From an uncultured Clostridia bacterium (lineage in GTDB: Bacteria > Bacillota > Clostridia > Christensenellales > Borkfalkiaceae): a stretch of DNA of 23,635 nt. Shown here piece after piece: positions 14,904 to 21,489 of this stretch. The notes below the pieces were generated by a model that did no database searches, was not told the origin of the DNA, and worked only from the letters and a program-made list of their open reading frames with translations. The translations under genes and the position numbers were made by a program. The stretch is from contig CANPWF010000007.1 in NCBI GenBank assembly GCA_947581885.1, forward strand, positions 1 to 23,635, given 5' to 3'. Each line of letters begins with the position of its first letter. Within the stretch, counting starts at the first letter, position 1.

Positions 14904-15143
14904 GGTTTGTTCTCCTTTTCTTTCCGAACTGTTTTCTCCGCGTCAACTTATCCGTGCGTATCGAGGTCCTTTCATCAAAAAAACAGCGCGATGTTTGCGA
15001 TGTTTTCTCGCAAAAGCCTCGGTTCGTCGCAGGAGTCGGGCCCCCACACTTGTCGGTGAAAATTATCTGCCGAGGGGCTTTCACGCCTCGATTTTTCAGT
15101 AACTTTTCACTTCATCCCTATACGCCGGCACAATGACACAGCT
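14904..15143 (-). promoter_or_regulatory. S10 operon leader with competing hairpins
   Basis: This is a non-coding leader of about 240 nt. It can form a CGAGG/CCTCG hairpin (15071-15090) or, exclusively, a longer pairing of 15070-15081 with 15013-15022 (CCGAGGCTTT against AAAGCCCCTCGG, two-base bulge). A perfect 7-bp hairpin TTTGCGA/TCGCAAA follows (14994-15014), and a run of seven T on the transcribed-sense strand lies 10 nt further (14977-14983). The arrangement suggests attenuation, but the T-run does not abut the stem, so this is not a clear terminator. No known leader family was recognised. Confidence 0.45.
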
Positions 15144-15149
15144 TTGATT

Positions 15150-15178
15150 ATCATACCATAAAGTCAACCCCCTGTCAA
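15150..15178 (-). promoter_or_regulatory. main promoter of the S10-spc cluster
   Basis: On the minus strand TTGACA (15173-15178), a 17-nt spacer and TATGAT (15150-15155) with a preceding TGG (extended -10) make a near-consensus vegetative promoter. The start of transcription would be near 15143. A second TTGAC within the spacer has the wrong distance to the -10. This is the only strong promoter seen upstream of rpsJ. Confidence 0.88.
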
Positions 15179-15207
15179 CGATTTCACAGGGGATTTTTTC
15201 TCTTTTT
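15169..15207 (+). terminator. terminator-like hairpin overlapping the S10 -35 region
   Basis: Plus-strand CCCCTGT (15169-15175) pairs perfectly with ACAGGGG (15186-15192) across a 10-nt loop and is followed by ATTTTTTCTCTTTTTTT. It has the shape of an intrinsic terminator on the plus strand. However, no plus-strand gene ends here, and the T-tract may instead act as an A/T-rich UP-like element for the minus-strand promoter. The call is therefore tentative. Confidence 0.4.
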
Positions 15208-15249
15208 TTGTCGAAAATCACCGAATTTCGGAAATTTTTTTGATTTTTT
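15194..15249 (-). promoter_or_regulatory. A/T tracts upstream of the S10 promoter (possible UP element or curved DNA)
   Basis: Four homopolymer tracts lie upstream of the -35: 15194-15199, 15203-15209, 15235-15241 and 15244-15249. The pairs are spaced about one helical turn apart, and the two pairs about three turns apart. On the promoter strand they are A-tracts. Such phasing favours curvature and contact with the RNA polymerase alpha C-terminal domain, which would suit a ribosomal protein promoter. The function is inferred. Confidence 0.4.
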
Positions 15250-15337
15250 CCGCGGGGAACCCCTCACGCGCCCCATCCGATCCGCTCGCCGCACTGTACT
15301 TTCGTCTCCCGCCCCGCTCTTCACCATGTAGAACACG

Positions 15338-15415
15338 GAGGCTTGTGCGCCCTTTCCCCTCGCTGCCCCCTCCGGGGGAAGTGCCCCAAAGGGGCAAAGG
15401 GGGTTGAGTGTACGG
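15338..15415 (-). repeat. GC-rich double-hairpin repeat, copy A
   Basis: It contains CCCCC/GGGGG (15366-15378) and GCCCC/GGGGC (15383-15395) hairpins flanked by C-rich and G-rich arms. Read on the minus strand, its order (CCCCCT, GCCCC hairpin, TCCCCC hairpin, CGAGGGG) matches the repeat at 15666-15735 read on the plus strand. The two are thus diverged copies in opposite orientation. It does not code for a credible protein. Confidence 0.55.
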
Positions 15416-15430
15416 AAAGGCTATAAATAC

Positions 15431-15640
15431 GTCACCCTGCCCGACCGAAGGGCGCACGAGCCGTAAGGCGAAGTAGCCGCCGCTGTCCTTGCGGCGTGTC
15501 GAACGGGTCACCGCAGTTTTAAGTCTAAGGTGATTCCTACTTCGCGCAAGGACGCGCTCGTGCCGCCCAAGGAAGAAACAGAATAAGGCGGGGCGACTCG
15601 TCCCTGCGCAAGGGCACCGCAGGGACGGCTCGGAATGACG
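15431..15640. repeat. palindromic intergenic segment with strong hairpins
   Basis: The inverted blocks GGCGCACGAGC (15451-15461) and GCTCGTGCCGCC (15556-15567) bracket the segment. Inside is a CGCCGC/GCGGCG hairpin, and further out at 15599-15627 a perfect 10-bp stem CGTCCCTGCG/CGCAGGGACG with a 9-nt loop. No open frame with sensible codon use is present. The segment lies between the two GC-rich repeats and may be part of the same composite element. Confidence 0.5.
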
Positions 15641-15665
15641 TGATTATACAGTGCCGTGCAATCAT

Positions 15666-15735
15666 ACCCCCTCAGTCACGCCCCAAGGGCGGGGCGCGAC
15701 AGCTCCCCCTCAAGGGGGGAGCCGAGTGGGGGGCG
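15666..15735 (+). repeat. GC-rich double-hairpin repeat, copy B
   Basis: Hairpins CGCCCC/GGGGCG (15679-15696) and a perfect 8-bp GCTCCCCC/GGGGGAGC (15702-15722) lie in tandem, flanked by CCCCCTC and CGAGTGGGGGG. It shares its architecture with the copy at 15338-15415, in inverted orientation. It is probably a dispersed intergenic repeat of this genome; the copy number cannot be judged from one window. Confidence 0.55.
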
Positions 15736-15752
15736 GACGGTGTACGCGCCCC

Positions 15753-15852
15753 CACCTCATCCTGAACGAAGTGAAGGGATCCCGCCCAACTCCATACGTA
15801 CATGTGTGTTGGGAGACTTGCGAGATTTCTCGACTGCGCTCGAAATGAGGTG
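15753..15852. repeat. 100-bp imperfect inverted repeat
   Basis: CACCTCAT (15753-15760) and ATGAGGTG (15845-15852) are exact inverted ends. The arms of about 41 nt stay similar throughout: CCTGAACGAAGTGAAGGGAT against the complement of CTCGACTGCGCTCGAAA. The loop is short and GTAC-rich. Spurious frames through it give the peptides HPERSEG and FRAQSRNL, often seen in intergenic repeats of gut Firmicutes. It ends 70 bp before the transporter promoter. Confidence 0.65.
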
Positions 15853-15921
15853 AGGCGGGGGAGCCGAGGAGAAGGACCGAGAAAAAGAAATTCTCCCCCA
15901 TGATTTTTTTCGTTCAAACGT

Positions 15922-15950
15922 TTGACAAATCCCCGTAATTCCGCTACAAT
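15922..15950 (+). promoter_or_regulatory. promoter of the ion transporter gene
   Basis: TTGACA (15922-15927), a 17-nt spacer and TACAAT (15945-15950) form a near-consensus vegetative promoter. The start of transcription is near 15957, giving a leader of about 28 nt before the ATG at 15985. The naive open frame begins at the TTG of this -35 box, so it is too long. Confidence 0.85.
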
Positions 15951-15984
15951 ATGTGCCGCAAAAAAACGACGGCTTTTTACGAAT

Positions 15985-17286
15985 ATGCTCACCACGGTTT
16001 TGATTTGCGCCGCGACCTGCCTTCTAATGCTCGGCGGCGTGCTGTTTTTGCCCCGCCTGCGGCTCGGGAAAATCACGGTCTCCACCTATTGGCTCGCCGC
16101 GCTTTTGGGTGCAGTTGTGCTCCTCGCGTGCGGGTGCGTCGACCTAACGTCCCTCGGGCGTTCCCTCGTCGCGGATACGGCGGTGAATCCCTTGAAGATC
16201 CTCGCCCTCTTCCTCGCGATGACGATGCTCTCCGTCTTTTTGGATGAAGTCGGCTTCTTCCGCTATTTGGCGAACGTCGCCCTCCACCGCGCGAAGTCGA
16301 GCAGAAAGAAACTCTTCTTTATCCTGTACTTCGTCGTCTCTGTGCTCACCGTGTTTACGTCGAACGACGTGATCATCCTCTCCTTTACCCCCTTCCTCTG
16401 CTATTTTTGCAAGCATGCGGATATCGACCCCATCCCCTATCTCGTGGCGGAATTCGTCGCCGCGAATACCTGGAGCATGGCACTCGTCATCGGGAATCCC
16501 ACCAATATCTATCTTGCGACCTGCTTTGGGATCGGCTTCGTCGACTACTTGAAGTACAGCCTTCTTCCCACCCTCTTCGCGGGGCTTATCGCCCTGCCCG
16601 TCCTCTATCTTCTCTTTCGGAAGAGCCTTTCCCTCCCCATGGAGGGGGAAGCCGAGGACGTTCACCCCGAAGATAAACCCCAACTCATCGCGGGGATCGT
16701 TGTGCTCGGCTCGTGCACCCTCCTTCTTGCGGTGGGGCCTTCCTTCGGGGCGCCGATGTGGATCGTCGCCGTCTCGGCGGCGGGCGGGCTCTTCCTCTTC
16801 TCCCTCATCTACTGCGCCGCAAAACGAAAAAAGCCCAAGGCGGTACTCGGGTGTTTGAAACGCGCCCCGTGGCAACTCATCCCCTTTATGCTCTCGATGT
16901 ATGTGCTCGTGAGCGCACTCGACGGGCAGGGGGTGACGGCGGAACTCGCAAGGCTCCTCGACGGGGCTCCCCCCGTGATCGCGTACGGCGTTTCCTCCTT
17001 TTTGGTCTCCAACCTCATCAACAACATCCCGATGAGCGAACTGTTCGCCTCGGTGCTCTCCGCCTCGGGGGGTTCCGTCCCCGCGGTGATGGCGACGATC
17101 GTCGGCTCCAATCTCGGAGCCCTCTTGACCCCCGTCGGTGCGCTCGCGGGGCTGATGTTCGGGGCGATCTCCGAACGGTACGGCGCGAAACTCGGCTTCG
17201 GGAAGTTCGTCAAATACGGTGCCGCCGTCTCCGTTCCCGCCCTCGCCGCCGCCCTCTCCGCCCTCGCCCTCCTCGTCGCGATTTAG
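15985..17286 (+). CDS. ArsB/CitM (SLC13-like) superfamily ion transporter
   Basis: This is a 433-residue membrane protein with about 11-12 hydrophobic segments. The paired half-repeat motifs of the ion transporter superfamily are visible: TSNDVIILSFTP (from 125) with GNPTNIYLA (from 170) in the first half, and SNLINNIPMS (from 342) with GSNLGALLTPVGALAG (374-389) in the second. Family members export arsenite or import citrate and other carboxylates coupled to ions. The substrate cannot be fixed here, and no arsR, arsC or arsA neighbour supports arsenic resistance. The ATG at 15985 is chosen because the longer TTG-initiated frame begins inside the promoter. No good GGAGG precedes this ATG, so initiation may be weak. 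The gene is monocistronic, divergent from the S10 operon and ended by a strong terminator. Confidence 0.85.
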   Translation: MLTTVLICAATCLLMLGGVLFLPRLRLGKITVSTYWLAALLGAVVLLACGCVDLTSLGRSLVADTAVNPLKILALFLAMTMLSVFLDEVGFFRYLANVALHRAKSSRKKLFFILYFVVSVLTVFTSNDVIILSFTPFLCYFCKHADIDPIPYLVAEFVAANTWSMALVIGNPTNIYLATCFGIGFVDYLKYSLLPTLFAGLIALPVLYLLFRKSLSLPMEGEAEDVHPEDKPQLIAGIVVLGSCTLLLAVGPSFGAPMWIVAVSAAGGLFLFSLIYCAAKRKKPKAVLGCLKRAPWQLIPFMLSMYVLVSALDGQGVTAELARLLDGAPPVIAYGVSSFLVSNLINNIPMSELFASVLSASGGSVPAVMATIVGSNLGALLTPVGALAGLMFGAISERYGAKLGFGKFVKYGAAVSVPALAAALSALALLVAI

Positions 17287-17303
17287 AAATTCACCAAACG
17301 AAA

Positions 17304-17339
17304 AGCTCCCCGCGATCGGTCGCAGGGAGCTGTTTTTTT
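17304..17339 (+). terminator. intrinsic terminator, probably bidirectional
   Basis: AGCTCCC (17304-17310) pairs with GGGAGCT (17325-17331). An inner GCGA/TCGC stem sits on a TCGG loop with one C-A mismatch between, followed by GTTTTTTT. On the minus strand the same hairpin is followed by TTTTCG. It lies 18 bp after the transporter stop and 8 bp before the end of the convergent metalloprotease gene, so it can serve both. Confidence 0.85.
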
Positions 17340-17346
17340 GAAACTT

Positions 17347-20300
17347 TTATTTCTTTCTCTTTTTGAGGAGAAGGGCGAGCCCGAGAAGGAGGAGCGGGGA
17401 AGCCGCGATCGCCCCTTCGCATCCGCTCTTTTCTCCCGAAGCCTTGCCGTTTGAACCGCTCTCCGCTTGCGAGGAAGAGTCCTGCGTCGGCGGCGAGACG
17501 GGCTTTTGCGGTGTTTCGGGCGTTTCGGGTGTTTCGGGCGTTTCGGAGATATCGGGTGCCGCGGGTTCGGAGGGCTCGGAAGGCTCGACGGGTTCGAAAG
17601 GTTCGAAGGGCGTTTCGGGAAGTTCGTCCCCTTCGAAGATGGCGAGAAACATTTCGTCCCCCTTCGCGGAAACAGGACCGTTCAACAGCTCGCCGTAGCC
17701 GAACCACCCGCAAAAGCCCTCTTCGGAAAGTTCCGGCAAAGAAATCGGATCGCCGTAGGCGGCATATCCGCCCTCTTGCACTTCGCCCCGCACGAGAAAA
17801 TCGTAGCGGAAATACCCGACGTAGACGGGATAGAGCGAACCCACCGCGGCGGGTGCGGTGCTTCCGACCGCATACACGGTGCCGTCGCTTGCCTTCCATG
17901 CGGCGATGCGGGCATTCCCGTCAAAGTGGGGAAGGTACACCCGCCCGTCCGCGCGGAGGGACTTCGAAACGTCTCCGCCCTTGTAGTGCAAAGCGACGGA
18001 AACGTTGCTGCCGAGGGTGCAGAAAAAGTGCATCTCCTTCTCGGGAAGGATCAAATCGCCCGCAACGTACGTCTGCCCCGTCTCCTCGTCGCGGTATTCG
18101 ACGGCGTACTTATCGCCGAAGAAGGAGGGCTCGGAGCCGAACACGAACCGCCCATCCGAACGGTATTCATATTCCTTTTCGCCGTCCGAGAAATACAGCG
18201 GATAGTTCCCCTTTTCGAAGGTGATGACCCCCTCTTTCGCAACGGCATGGGAGCCGTCCCCTTTCGTCAATTTCCGAAGTTCTTCCCCCGAAGGCTCGAA
18301 ACCGCTGTACTGAATGTTCGCCCCGTCCTGCATGCCGATGGTGAAGGCGGAGATATTCTTCTCAAAGACGAGCGTCCCGCCGCTTTTCACATACACGTCG
18401 GTGCCGATCCCGTCGAAGGTGCAATCCTCCAAAATGGTCGTCTTGTTCTGCATCACGGTGATGAAGTCGCCGTCGGGCCCCGTGCAGTTTTCGAAGAAGC
18501 AGTGGCGAAGCGTTAAGGGGTTGTTCGCGTAGATCGCCCCGCCGAGGAAGCTCGACGTGTGCCCGCGGAACAGGGTGTATTCCGCCGTCAACGTCCCGCC
18601 CGACGCATAGATCAAAGGATTGCTCTGTTGGATGCCGTTGCCCTCGATGACGAGGCGGGCGTTCTCCCGTCCGACAAAACGAATGTCCGCGCTGATCGTG
18701 AAGAGCTGCCCCGTCGCGTTGCTGAAAAGGTGCACGTCGCCCACCGCCTCGGGCGCGACGGCGATCGTGATATTCTTCACGAGGGAATGCTGTTCGGCGG
18801 AACAATCGGCGAGAAGTTCGATCGTGTCGCCGTTTTCCGCATGGGTGAGCGCGTCCTCAAAATTGAGGTAATTCTTCCCGTTCACCCTGCAAACGCCCGA
18901 GGAGACCGCCTCGCCGCCCGCCGCGTAGTCGCTCGGTTCGCTCGTGCGGAAGAAGCGGTCGACGGCGATCACCCGATAGCGCGGGCTTTTGGAATAGCTG
19001 TTTGTATCCGTGAACTGCGCGGAGCGGGTGAAGCCCACCGTCCGCTCTTCCTCCCCCACCGAAACGCGCACTTCATAGCCGAGAAGAGATGGCGAACTTC
19101 CCCCGATGGAGAGGACGTTCTTCCCGTTCTTATTCGAAACGGAGAGGGCGGGTTTTTGCAGATCGCATTCCCCTTTTTCATGGGTGCGGACATAGTCGTA
19201 TTCGGCATCGTCCGCATAGTAGAAGCGATCGAATCTCTCCTCGATGAGGTGGTTCTCTTTCGCCTCCTGCATGAGATTTCGGAAGGTCTGCGACGCGTTG
19301 CTTAAAACGAAGCGACCCGAAGAACTTGTAAGATACATGCCCCAGCGGTCGAAATATCCGCTTAAATCCACCCCCGTCACGAGGGAGGAATTGTACACCA
19401 TCCGCTCCTCTTCGTCGTACAAATTCTTCTCGCCGAAGCGGTACAGGGCGTTGAGATCCGACCAATAGTTCGGGAAACAGTTTTCGAGATACCACCATAC
19501 CATGTAGTTATGGTCGTAATCGCCCTCTGTGTAGAGGATCTTGCCGTCGTCGTATGCCTTCCCGTCGATATTTTGATCGTTGACGAGGTTTTGAAGGGAC
19601 CTTTCGTAGGGCACCCAATCCTTGGGGACGTTCAGCCCCATACATTTGAGATAGACGAACGCCGCCGTGACGTTGTTCGTCGTCTCGGCGAACGTTCTTC
19701 CGTCCGTATCGAGCATATGCCCCATCTCGTGCCCCATCGCGAAGATGTTGTATTGCGTCGTTTGGTGACTCCCGACGGGATTTTTGTAGTTATGGAAATT
19801 GGCGAACCAGTAGTGTTCCTCGTAAAATCCGATATGGTAGGCGGTAGCATACGCGCCCGAGTTTTTTATCGGCTGCATGTAGCGGAAATTGAGGCGAACG
19901 CCTTGGATGCGGGGATCGTAATATTTCCCGAGGCGGGAAGAAGGGCTCGTCGGGATCCCGTTGAATTCGTACACCTTCGTGAAGAGATCCCCCCACAGTT
20001 CGAGGTTTTCCTCGGGGTCGATGACTTTCTGCGTGATATACGTCTCGTACAGGCTGGACGACGTGGTGGTGATCAGGGCAAAATCGGTGCAAAGTTCGGC
20101 AAGATCGGGAACGGCGCCGTCCGCTCTCCGCCTCGTTTCGTACTCTCGAAGTTCCCCGAGGAACGCTTCCTTATCTCCCCCCTTCTCAAAGACGGGATAA
20201 AAATCTCCACCCTCGATGTAGACGCGTACGTCGCCCCCCTGCGTGTCCTCGGTGTAGGGGTTTACAAGATACACCGCGCACGCGTCGTAGGGGGAAGAAA

Positions 20301-20880
20301 AGGTATTCGCCCCGCTATACAAGTATTGCGTGGAGCGGTATCCGCCTCTATCGTAAAAATATCCGTGCGGTTTTACAAGGACGATATGGGGAAGTTTCGC
20401 CCCCTCGTCGGCATCGACATACACCGTAAACGTCGTGCTCGCCTTGCCGTATACCCCCGTCACCAAGAGATCGGACGCGGAATACATCCAATGCAGGGTG
20501 GAGTTGGAATAGGTGTCGATATCCCCGTATTGCGCGATCTTGTTTTCGGCATCCTCTTCGGTCGAAAATTCGCGGCTCTTATCGAAGCGAACGTCGCCGT
20601 GCAGGACGGAATCCGCGCGGTCGAGCACGGAGAGCGCGGCGTTGTTGCCGCTGTACGTCTGTTTGAGCGCGGAGATCGCCCTCTCGCTCGCATAGCGGGG
20701 AGAAAGTTTGGTGCGGGTATAGTCGGTGAAGAGATCTTCCAAGCCTTCGGGAAGGGTGGAGAGGATCACAGCGTCCGCTTCCGTCGCGGGCGCACGCAAA
20801 AGCCCCCATCCCGCAAAGAGCAGGACGGCTGCGAGCGTCGCCAACAGGGCGGCGATACAGTTGCGGACGCGCTGTTTCAT
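17347..20880 (-). CDS. surface-anchored M60-family (enhancin-like) zinc metalloprotease
   Basis: This is a 1177-residue exported protein. Residues 7-28 are a hydrophobic signal or anchor (CIAALLATLAAVLLFAGWGLL). The catalytic motif HEMGH (384-388) with a glutamate ten residues later (E399, in RTFAETTNN) matches HExxH-X(8-28)-E of peptidase family M60, whose known members cleave mucin-type glycoproteins. An FN3-like region follows (about 575-650), then a parallel beta-helix-like stretch (about 715-860, repeated short strands with IYASGGTL and AIYANNPLTLRHC). After further beta-rich sequence come a Pro/Glu/Thr stalk (1088-1135) and a C-terminal SGC (C1154), hydrophobic segment and KKRKK tail. 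The start has AGAGG at 6 nt. It is the last gene of a three-gene operon, 15 nt after the small lipoprotein gene. The host-mucin substrate is inference. Confidence 0.85.
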   Translation of the reverse strand: MKQRVRNCIAALLATLAAVLLFAGWGLLRAPATEADAVILSTLPEGLEDLFTDYTRTKLSPRYASERAISALKQTYSGNNAALSVLDRADSVLHGDVRFDKSREFSTEEDAENKIAQYGDIDTYSNSTLHWMYSASDLLVTGVYGKASTTFTVYVDADEGAKLPHIVLVKPHGYFYDRGGYRSTQYLYSGANTFSSPYDACAVYLVNPYTEDTQGGDVRVYIEGGDFYPVFEKGGDKEAFLGELREYETRRRADGAVPDLAELCTDFALITTTSSSLYETYITQKVIDPEENLELWGDLFTKVYEFNGIPTSPSSRLGKYYDPRIQGVRLNFRYMQPIKNSGAYATAYHIGFYEEHYWFANFHNYKNPVGSHQTTQYNIFAMGHEMGHMLDTDGRTFAETTNNVTAAFVYLKCMGLNVPKDWVPYERSLQNLVNDQNIDGKAYDDGKILYTEGDYDHNYMVWWYLENCFPNYWSDLNALYRFGEKNLYDEEERMVYNSSLVTGVDLSGYFDRWGMYLTSSSGRFVLSNASQTFRNLMQEAKENHLIEERFDRFYYADDAEYDYVRTHEKGECDLQKPALSVSNKNGKNVLSIGGSSPSLLGYEVRVSVGEEERTVGFTRSAQFTDTNSYSKSPRYRVIAVDRFFRTSEPSDYAAGGEAVSSGVCRVNGKNYLNFEDALTHAENGDTIELLADCSAEQHSLVKNITIAVAPEAVGDVHLFSNATGQLFTISADIRFVGRENARLVIEGNGIQQSNPLIYASGGTLTAEYTLFRGHTSSFLGGAIYANNPLTLRHCFFENCTGPDGDFITVMQNKTTILEDCTFDGIGTDVYVKSGGTLVFEKNISAFTIGMQDGANIQYSGFEPSGEELRKLTKGDGSHAVAKEGVITFEKGNYPLYFSDGEKEYEYRSDGRFVFGSEPSFFGDKYAVEYRDEETGQTYVAGDLILPEKEMHFFCTLGSNVSVALHYKGGDVSKSLRADGRVYLPHFDGNARIAAWKASDGTVYAVGSTAPAAVGSLYPVYVGYFRYDFLVRGEVQEGGYAAYGDPISLPELSEEGFCGWFGYGELLNGPVSAKGDEMFLAIFEGDELPETPFEPFEPVEPSEPSEPAAPDISETPETPETPETPQKPVSPPTQDSSSQAESGSNGKASGEKSGCEGAIAASPLLLLGLALLLKKRKK

Positions 20881-20895
20881 CTTGACCTCTTCGTT

Positions 20896-21489
20896 TTACT
20901 CCGCAAGATCGACGACGGTAAAGCGTTGCTCCGCCGTGAAGGGGAAGTCGTAGGCGAAAATGATCTCGCCGTCGAGTTTGATCTCGAATTCGTAGTTTTC
21001 GTTATATGCGATGACGGCAACGAACTTCGTCCCGCTCTCGTCGAGAGTGGCGGGCAGGTTGCACCAACCGGTTACGTTATCGCACATCTGCATCGTGAAA
21101 TTCTTCGTCTTGTCCGCATTCTTCGCGAACGCCGTGAAGGTGTACTCCCCGTCCGCCTTTTGAACGGAGACCGTCGCCGTTGCGGTGCCGTCGGCATACA
21201 CGACGGGGCAATCGTATTCGGCGGAAACGGAACAGACGATATAGTAGGGATCCTCTTCGGGTTTGGGAAGGGTGTTGTTCCCCTTCTGCAAGGTCGCCGT
21301 GCCCAATTCGTAGCCCTCTTCGTCACACAGCTTCGCGTCGACGGAGGAGAGCGAAACGCCCTTCCCGAGTTCCAGCTTCACCGTGAAAACGTCGGCGTTC
21401 GGGTCGGTGACCTCGGGCTCCTTTTCCTTGCATCCGACGAACGCGAACACAAAGAGCAGGGAAAGGGAAGCAACAAGTAACTTTTTCAT
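20896..21489 (-). CDS. small predicted lipoprotein of unknown function
   Basis: This 197-residue protein begins MKKLLVASLSLLFVFAFVGCKEKE, a signal peptide with a lipobox ending at C20. The mature part is acidic and rich in beta-strand-forming residues, with cysteines in EYDCP, MQMCD and GWCNL. No family was recognised. The ATG overlaps the stop of the upstream thioredoxin-domain gene as ATGA and has AAAAGGAG at 6 nt. The metalloprotease gene begins 15 nt downstream. This tight coupling argues that the three exported products act together, perhaps with this protein as a membrane-bound partner or inhibitor; that role is speculation. Confidence 0.85.
   Translation of the reverse strand: MKKLLVASLSLLFVFAFVGCKEKEPEVTDPNADVFTVKLELGKGVSLSSVDAKLCDEEGYELGTATLQKGNNTLPKPEEDPYYIVCSVSAEYDCPVVYADGTATATVSVQKADGEYTFTAFAKNADKTKNFTMQMCDNVTGWCNLPATLDESGTKFVAVIAYNENYEFEIKLDGEIIFAYDFPFTAEQRFTVVDLAE

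Noticed and set aside
15218..15511. 97-codon minus-strand frame in the intergenic region
   Set aside because: It runs straight through the GC-rich hairpin repeat and has repeat-derived composition (PPLPLWGTSPGGG). There is no ribosome binding site.
15431..15640. Possible structured RNA gene in the central intergenic segment
   Set aside because: Strong stems exist, but no promoter, no terminator directly after and no tRNA or known RNA consensus was found. A repeat explanation is simpler.
15922..15984. TTG-initiated extension of the transporter frame
   Set aside because: The TTG is the start of the -35 box and the extra codons lie over the promoter, so they would not be transcribed as part of the mRNA.
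15672..16085. 137-codon minus-strand frame across the inverted repeat and the transporter start
   Set aside because: It reads through the 100-bp inverted repeat and the opposite-strand promoter. It contains the typical false peptide of that repeat.
19510..21480. 656-codon plus-strand open frame opposite the metalloprotease and small lipoprotein genes
   Set aside because: It is antisense to clear genes, has no recognisable motif or start signal, and its composition mirrors the opposite strand.
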